DNA of 9,570 nucleotides from an uncultured Methylophilus sp. (lineage in GTDB: Bacteria > Pseudomonadota > Gammaproteobacteria > Burkholderiales > Methylophilaceae): assembly GCA_936943315.1 (NCBI GenBank), contig CAKZJM010000117.1, positions 1 to 9,570 on the forward strand. The letters are read 5' to 3'. The notes under the pieces are model-generated. The model was not told the DNA's origin. It did not search any database and saw nothing but the letters and a program-made list of their open reading frames with translations. Numbering within the stretch: position 1 is the stretch's first letter; each line of letters starts with the position of its first letter. Shown here in pieces: positions 5,921 to 9,570 of the stretch. The translations under genes were made by a program, and so were the position numbers.

Positions 5921-6799
5921 TTAGATGGTCGTTTTTGCGGGGTTCGTTATCTGCCAGTGATCTATCGCCCAACGCCATAGATCACTCAGAGATAAGAAAG
6001 TGGGAAAAGGTTTTGGAAGAAACGGCAAAAAATGCAAAGCGTTGATCAGCGTGTCTTTGACATTGTCTTGTGGCAAGGCATTGGCCAGGGTTTGTTTACT
6101 GAGTTTTTGTCCCTGTTCATTCAATACCAGTGGAATATGGGCATAGACAGGAGTGGCATAGCCCAGCGATTTTTGCAGATATATTTGTCTGGTGGTTGAT
6201 TGCAGCAGGTCAGCCCCACGCACCACATGCGTGACCCCTTGTAATGCGTCATCTACCACGACGGCGAGCTGATAGCTGAATAAACCATCCGCACGTTTAA
6301 TGACAAAATCACCAATGTCTGTCGCCATCTGGTGTTGTTGATGACCTTGAATCGCATCTTCAAAACCGATCACTTCGTGTTCTGTTTTTAACCGCCAGGC
6401 CGCAGACATGCCCGGTTTTATCGGGAATGGTCTGCATGTGCCGGGATAAATGGCCCCTTCAATGCCCTGACGCGTGCTGGAGTCGGCGATTTCCTTGCGC
6501 GAACAGGTGCAAGGGTAGACCAGGTTTTGTTCACGCAGGCGGCTGAGGGCTTCTTCATATAACTCACTGCGCTGGCTTTGGTAGAGAATATCGCCGTCCC
6601 AGGCAAATCCGTAGCGCTTGAGTGTCGCGATAATGTCTTCACTGGCGCCTGGCACCTTGCGTGTCTGGTCTACATCTTCAATGCGTAGCAGCCACTGCCC
6701 GCCCTGGCTTTTTGCATCACAGTAACTGGCGACAGCGGCGACCAGCGAGCCAAAATGCAGCGGGCCGGTAGGCGAGGGGGCAAAACGACCAATGACCAT
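5921..6799 (-). CDS. gluQ: Glutamyl-Q tRNA(Asp) synthetase
   Basis: A 292-residue paralogue of the glutamyl-tRNA synthetase catalytic domain without the anticodon-binding half. It activates glutamate and attaches it to queuosine at the wobble position of tRNA(Asp). Visible signatures are GRFAPSPTGPLHFGSL at 4-19 (HFGS is the HIGH-type motif), LLRIEDVDQTR at 37-47 and KLSKQ at 232-236 (KMSKS-type motif). Zinc ligands C97, C99, Y118 and C122 fit the GluQ pattern (YPCTCSRKEI...YPGTC), and the short length excludes a full GltX. The start lies 11 bases after the DUF3301 stop and has no clear Shine-Dalgarno sequence, so translational coupling is likely. No convincing terminator follows it before the receptor promoter. 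Confidence 0.94.
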   Translation of the reverse strand: MVIGRFAPSPTGPLHFGSLVAAVASYCDAKSQGGQWLLRIEDVDQTRKVPGASEDIIATLKRYGFAWDGDILYQSQRSELYEEALSRLREQNLVYPCTCSRKEIADSSTRQGIEGAIYPGTCRPFPIKPGMSAAWRLKTEHEVIGFEDAIQGHQQHQMATDIGDFVIKRADGLFSYQLAVVVDDALQGVTHVVRGADLLQSTTRQIYLQKSLGYATPVYAHIPLVLNEQGQKLSKQTLANALPQDNVKDTLINALHFLPFLPKPFPTFLSLSDLWRWAIDHWQITNPAKTTI

Positions 6800-6810
6800 C
6801 GTCAGTGTGT

Positions 6811-7119
6811 TTATTGGGTGGCGTAAGGCGGAATATGCCAGGCGACCAATTGATTGCCGCGTAATTGCAAATGGCAGGCCATGCGCTCTATGCCCTGGCT
6901 GGACACATCAAAGGTGTAGGTGCGGTGTAATTGCATGCGGCCATTGCCATCCCGCGCAAAACCGACGCGGGAACAAGCCACGGTCTCATCTAAAAATTGC
7001 AAATGGCAACGTTCTGCCAGCTGGCGTCCAATTTTAAGCGCAGTTTCACGCTTGGCAATCGAGTCTATCCAAAACCATGCACCCGCGACCAAAATGGTTA
7101 ATAAAGCCCATTCAGCCAT
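6811..7119 (-). CDS. DUF3301 family protein with one membrane anchor
   Basis: A 102-residue protein of unknown function. An N-terminal hydrophobic segment (about 3-18, WALLTILVAGAWFWID) probably anchors it in the inner membrane. A short helix rich in charged residues follows (SIAKRETALKIGRQLAERC), then a soluble part with LQFLDETVACSRVGFARDGNGRMQLHRTYTFDVSSQG. The order 'AWFW.DS...RE.A......C...QFLDETVA......RD..GR..L.R.Y.F' is the pattern I associate with DUF3301. GGAG 7 bases before the ATG is a good ribosome site. It is the first gene of a two-gene unit with gluQ and is divergent from the unknown gene at 7203. The pairing with a tRNA-charging enzyme does not by itself give a function. Confidence 0.75.
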   Translation of the reverse strand: MAEWALLTILVAGAWFWIDSIAKRETALKIGRQLAERCHLQFLDETVACSRVGFARDGNGRMQLHRTYTFDVSSQGIERMACHLQLRGNQLVAWHIPPYATQ

Positions 7120-7132
7120 TGCTGTTCTCCGT

Positions 7133-7161
7133 TAAGACGATGCTGTATTTAGGTGTATGAT
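7133..7161 (+). promoter_or_regulatory. Candidate promoter for the unknown gene at 7203
   Basis: TTAAGA (7133-7138, 4 of 6) and TATGAT (7156-7161, 5 of 6) are separated by 17 bases. This would give a leader of about 35 bases. A second -10-like TACAAT at 7193-7198 lies only 4 bases before the ATG, which is too close for this start. Confidence 0.35.
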
Positions 7162-7164
7162 GGT

Positions 7165-7185
7165 ATTCAATCAGATTCAAATCAG
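7165..7185 (+). repeat. Imperfect tandem repeat upstream of the unknown gene
   Basis: ATTCAATCAG (7165-7174) is followed directly by ATTCAAATCAG (7175-7185). The core AATCAG occurs a third time at 7196-7201. The first two cores are 11 bases apart, about one helical turn. This could be an operator for either divergent gene, or chance in an A/T-rich stretch. Confidence 0.35.
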
Positions 7186-7202
7186 TGTTCCTTACAATCA
7201 GT

Positions 7203-7877
7203 ATGAGCTCAACCCGCGAAGCAGACGCCATTCACGCCTATTATAATTTATTGCACAGCAAGGGCGCGGATGCCGCCATTATGGCGCAACGAGATGCCTT
7301 GCTGGCAGAGCTTACTCCGCTTTTAGAAAACCTCGAGTGTACCAGTACTGATTATCGCCAGGCAGTGGATCACTGTCTTGAAGATAAACCGGCTGAACGC
7401 TGGCCAGAGCTGCTCACCATTATCCGTGAGTTTTATCCGTTTTGGCGTGGCGATGTCAAAGCCGTCATGCAATATGCGGATACAGTAGGATTTGAGTTGC
7501 ATCCTATCGGCTGGCAACCGGCGGTGATTGACCTGCAATCAGTATGGCCTGCCTTGCAGTCTGAAAAGTTTGAGACCTCAGAATTATGGGCACTGAATGG
7601 TTATGTCAAAGCGCTGAAGTCCATGGATAACAAACAGGATATGGAAATTGAAATCCGTACCCGCATGGCCAAACTCATGCTGTTGCGACTGCGTGAGGCG
7701 CCCCTCTCCGAGAAGAATGCCTACCGGATTACGGCAGATGCCACTTTGCCACTCTTCAATCTTAAAAATACCCGCCACCTGTTTTTAAATGCGGTGCGTG
7801 AGTTTTATTACTTTTGGGCTGCCCATCCAGACGCGGTCGAAATGCTCAAGCAGTTACAACCGCCTGAAATCATCTAG
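7203..7877 (+). CDS. Unrecognised 224-residue protein with an internally duplicated helical module
   Basis: I do not recognise this family. The protein looks soluble, has no signal peptide and appears mostly helical. It is unusually rich in aromatic residues (REFYPFW, WPALQS, REFYYFW). Two related segments can be aligned: about 40-90 (LLENL...DYRQAVD...REFYPFWRGDVKAVMQ) and about 161-216 (LRLRE...AYRITAD...REFYYFWAAHPDAVEMLKQ). Y51 to R75 is 24 residues and Y174 to R199 is 25, so the spacing is kept too. This suggests an internal duplication. The ATG at 7203 is preferred to an in-frame GTG at 7185, though neither has a ribosome site. Unbroken length and codon use like the neighbours support a real gene. 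It ends 226 bases before amtB and is probably transcribed separately. Confidence 0.75.
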   Translation: MSSTREADAIHAYYNLLHSKGADAAIMAQRDALLAELTPLLENLECTSTDYRQAVDHCLEDKPAERWPELLTIIREFYPFWRGDVKAVMQYADTVGFELHPIGWQPAVIDLQSVWPALQSEKFETSELWALNGYVKALKSMDNKQDMEIEIRTRMAKLMLLRLREAPLSEKNAYRITADATLPLFNLKNTRHLFLNAVREFYYFWAAHPDAVEMLKQLQPPEII

Positions 7878-7896
7878 CCTCCTCCCCGGCTGTAAT

Positions 7897-7913
7897 TGCA
7901 CTAAAAAAGTGCA
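7897..7913. promoter_or_regulatory. NtrC binding site 1 (strong)
   Basis: TGCAC-7 bases-GTGCA, with both half-sites perfect against the NtrC consensus TGCACyaNNNTGGTGCA-type palindrome. It lies about 115 bases upstream of the predicted amtB transcription start, as enhancers normally do. In RNA from the upstream gene, bases 7896-7914 could also fold as a 7-base-pair hairpin, but no T-run follows. Confidence 0.82.
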
Positions 7914-7926
7914 ATGCACTTTGTGT

Positions 7927-7943
7927 TGATCTTTTTTGGTGCA
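7927..7943. promoter_or_regulatory. NtrC binding site 2 (weaker left half)
   Basis: TGATC-TTTTTTG-GTGCA has one perfect and one partial half-site with the same 7-base spacer as site 1. Its start is exactly 30 bases from that of site 1, close to three helical turns, so two NtrC dimers could sit on one face of the DNA and cooperate. A further TGCAC at 7915-7919 stands alone between them. Confidence 0.68.
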
Positions 7944-7993
7944 ATTTCGGCATTGTCAAATGGCTACCTCCTTTAAAATCAACTAGATAAAAA

Positions 7994-8010
7994 TGGTCTG
8001 ATATTTGCTT
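7994..8010 (+). promoter_or_regulatory. Sigma-54 promoter of amtB
   Basis: TGG-TCTGATATT-TGCTT carries the invariant GG (7995-7996) and GC (8007-8008) exactly 10 bases apart. The -12 part (TTGCT) matches consensus; the -24 part (TGGTCT) departs after TGG. Transcription should begin near 8020, leaving a leader of about 84 bases. The NtrC sites 50-100 bases upstream strongly support this assignment. Confidence 0.75.
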
Positions 8011-8044
8011 TACATGTGCGCGCTAAAAATAGGCGCATCTATAA

Positions 8045-8068
8045 GGCGTGCCTCGCAGGCAAAACGCC
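8045..8068 (+). other. Hairpin in the amtB leader
   Basis: GGCG-TGCCT, loop CGC, AGGCA, a 3-base A bulge, then CGCC: nine base pairs interrupted by one bulge. It is not followed by a T-run, so it is not a terminator. A second small stem (TGCGC 8017-8021 with GCGCA 8033-8037) lies at the predicted 5' end. These may stabilise the mRNA. The start codon and GGAGAG ribosome site (8093-8098) are outside both. Confidence 0.45.
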
Positions 8069-8103
8069 AACTTTGAATATAAAAGATCATTCGGAGAGCG
8101 AAA

Positions 8104-9294
8104 ATGGAAGCATTAGTGTCAGCTAATGACGTCTTGTTTGTATTGCTGGGAGCCATTATGGTGCTTGCAATGCATGCCGGTTTTGCATTTTTGGAAGTCG
8201 GCACAGTACGTCAAAAAAACCAGGTCAATGCGCTGGTTAAAATCATGGTGGATTTTGGTGTGTCAACCATCGCCTATTTTTTTATTGGTTACAGCATTGC
8301 CTACGGTATCAATTTTTTCAGCAGTGCAGACGTGCTGGCAGCAAAAAGCGGCTACGACCTCGTCAAATTCTTTTTCCTGTTAACCTTTGCGGCTGCGATT
8401 CCGGCGATTGTCTCTGGCGGGATTGCAGAACGTGCCAAGTTTAATCCGCAAATGGCGGCGACTTTTTTGATCGTGGGTTTTGTTTACCCATTTTTTGAAG
8501 GCATGGCCTGGAACAACCATTTTGGCTTGCAGGATTGGTTAAAAAGCAGCTTTGGCGCCAGCTTCCATGACTTTGCCGGTTCTGTGGTGGTGCATGCCAT
8601 GGGTGGTTGGATCGCATTGGCGGCCGTCATCCTGCTGGGCGCGCGTAATGGCCGCTATACCAAAGATGGCAGACTGCATGCTTATCCTCCTTCTAACATC
8701 CCATTCCTGGCGTTAGGCGCGTGGATTCTCACTGTGGGCTGGTTTGGCTTTAACGTCATGTCTGCCCAGTCTATCCAGAACATCTCCGGCCTGGTCGCCG
8801 TGAATTCACTGATGGCATTGGTTGGCGGCACATTAACGGCCTTGGTATTAGGCAAAAACGATCCTGGCTTTGTGCACAACGGCCCGTTGGCTGGCCTGGT
8901 GGCCGTCTGTGCAGGGTCAGATATCATGCACCCGCTGGGCGCTTTGGTGACTGGCGCTGTGGCTGGCGCTTTATTTGTGTGGGCGTTTACCATGACCCAA
9001 AACCGCCTCAAAATTGATGACGTGCTGGGGGTGTGGCCCTTGCACGGTTTATGTGGTGCCTGGGGCGGCATCGCCGCGGGCATTTTTGGCTCTGCCAGCC
9101 TGGGCGGCATCGGCGGCGTCAGTGTGGTCAGCCAATTGTTGGGCACCCTGGCAGGTGTTGTCATTGCGTTGATAGGCGGTGCGATTGTCTATGGCGGATT
9201 GAAAAAGCTGGTCGGCATCCGCCTGGATAAGGAATCAGAATTTGATGGTGCGGATTTAAGCATACACAAGATTCCGTCGGTATCGGCTGATTGA
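8104..9294 (+). CDS. amtB: Ammonium transporter/channel of the Amt family
   Basis: A 396-residue inner-membrane protein with about eleven hydrophobic segments, forming a homotrimer that conducts ammonium. Key positions known from E. coli AmtB can be placed: gate phenylalanines F95 and F216, W136 and S220 of the outer binding site, D156 in HDFAGSVVVHA, and the pore histidine pair H164 and H314 (WPLHGLCGAWGG). NGPLAGLVAV at 259-268 is also typical. There is no cleavable signal peptide, and the first helix begins near residue 8. The C-terminal tail (GIRLDKESEFDGADLSIHKI, 371-390) corresponds to the segment that contacts PII protein. GGAGAG precedes the ATG. NtrC and sigma-54 signals upstream imply induction under nitrogen shortage. 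No glnK lies on either side, unlike the common glnK-amtB pair. Confidence 0.95.
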   Translation: MEALVSANDVLFVLLGAIMVLAMHAGFAFLEVGTVRQKNQVNALVKIMVDFGVSTIAYFFIGYSIAYGINFFSSADVLAAKSGYDLVKFFFLLTFAAAIPAIVSGGIAERAKFNPQMAATFLIVGFVYPFFEGMAWNNHFGLQDWLKSSFGASFHDFAGSVVVHAMGGWIALAAVILLGARNGRYTKDGRLHAYPPSNIPFLALGAWILTVGWFGFNVMSAQSIQNISGLVAVNSLMALVGGTLTALVLGKNDPGFVHNGPLAGLVAVCAGSDIMHPLGALVTGAVAGALFVWAFTMTQNRLKIDDVLGVWPLHGLCGAWGGIAAGIFGSASLGGIGGVSVVSQLLGTLAGVVIALIGGAIVYGGLKKLVGIRLDKESEFDGADLSIHKIPSVSAD

Positions 9295-9334
9295 TATAGA
9301 CTGAATAGTCGAGTCTGTCCAAGATTGATGACCA

Positions 9335-9365
9335 AAAGCCTGCCAAAATTTGGCAGGCTTTTTTT
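9335..9365 (+). terminator. Intrinsic terminator of amtB
   Basis: A stem of 10 base pairs (AAAGCCTGCC with GGCAGGCTTT), extendable by three A-T pairs into the loop, is followed by seven T (9359-9365). It lies about 40 bases after the amtB stop, so amtB is transcribed alone. Confidence 0.92.
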
Positions 9366-9518
9366 ATGCTTTTTTACTAAATATGAACTAAGAATGCATA
9401 TAGGTATCTTTAAAAGTATGACTCTGCCGTCAATTGCCACAGATTGATCCAGGATTGGATCGTGGTGAATACGCTGCAAATACTGTTTTTATCAATCCAC
9501 TAAATATAAAGAGACAGG
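9366..9518. other. Intergenic stretch with a short inverted repeat
   Basis: No convincing gene is seen here. The only notable structure is GATCCA-GGAT-TGGATC at 9446-9461, a 6-base stem with a 4-base loop and no T-run. It could be an operator for the gene starting at 9519 or chance. Confidence 0.35.
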
Positions 9519-9570
9519 ATGAGTATTTTTCTTTTACCCCAAAAAGTATGCGAATCATGTGGGCAGGTAT
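9519..9570 (+). CDS. Start of an unrecognised gene (first 17 codons, cut by window edge)
   Basis: The ATG at 9519 opens MSIFLLPQKVCESCGQV and runs off the right edge. A C-x-x-C pair at residues 11-14 could bind a metal, but 17 residues are too few to name a family. GAG at 9511-9513, 5 bases before the ATG, is a possible ribosome site. The preceding terminator shows it is a separate unit from amtB. Confidence 0.4.
   Translation, partial: MSIFLLPQKVCESCGQV

Noticed and set aside
5902..5922. CAC...GTG followed by six T after gluQ as a terminator
   Set aside because: The T-run is on the plus strand, where no gene ends, and the stem is only about three pairs.
7896..7914. Hairpin TTGCACT-A5-AGTGCAA as a terminator of the unknown gene
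   Set aside because: No T-run follows; the symmetry is fully explained by an NtrC binding site.
8682..9164. 160-residue open frame on the minus strand inside amtB
   Set aside because: It is the complement of a strongly conserved gene; composition (many Pro, Ala, Thr) is typical of a shadow frame.
9189..9479. 96-residue minus-strand frame across the amtB 3' end and terminator
   Set aside because: It runs through the amtB coding end and the terminator hairpin and shows no recognisable domain.

Overview
The window reads as an ordinary stretch of chromosome from a Gram-negative bacterium. Protein similarity recalled from memory suggests a betaproteobacterium, possibly a methylotroph of the Methylophilaceae type, but no rRNA or marker gene is present to prove that. 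Genes are closely packed on both strands. There are no insertion sequences, prophage genes, CRISPR arrays or tRNAs.

Layout from left to right. (1) Minus strand, 1-560: N-terminal part of a GAF-GGDEF protein, probably a diguanylate cyclase, running off the left edge. (2) Minus strand, 687-1769: a probable rsuA-sugE transcription unit (16S rRNA pseudouridine synthase, then a small multidrug resistance / guanidinium exporter). (3) Plus strand, 1875-2672: a SpoU/TrmH-type RNA methyltransferase, divergent from rsuA. (4) Minus strand, 2669-3529: hslO (redox chaperone Hsp33), whose stop codon overlaps that of the methyltransferase on a CTAG palindrome. (5) Minus strand, 3622-5805: a TonB-dependent siderophore receptor with a Fur-box-overlapped promoter and its own terminator. 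(6) Minus strand, 5921-7119: a DUF3301 membrane protein followed by gluQ (glutamyl-Q tRNA(Asp) synthetase). (7) Plus strand, 7203-7877: an unrecognised 224-residue protein with an internal duplication. (8) Plus strand, 8104-9294: amtB, preceded by two NtrC sites and a sigma-54 promoter and followed by a strong terminator. (9) From 9519: the first 17 codons of an unrecognised plus-strand gene.

The genes do not form one pathway. They are housekeeping RNA modification (rsuA, the methyltransferase, gluQ), stress (hslO, sugE), nutrient uptake (iron receptor, ammonium channel) and signalling (cyclase). The regulation is the more informative part: iron control by Fur at 5856-5884, and nitrogen control by NtrC/sigma-54 at 7897-8010.

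No new multi-gene system was found. The most unusual signals are two. First, the divergent rsuA and methyltransferase promoters carry nearly identical 17-base elements in mirror orientation, each placing TATAAT exactly 6 bases before the ATG, which predicts leaderless mRNAs; hslO looks similar. Second, the unknown protein at 7203-7877 is built from two related halves.
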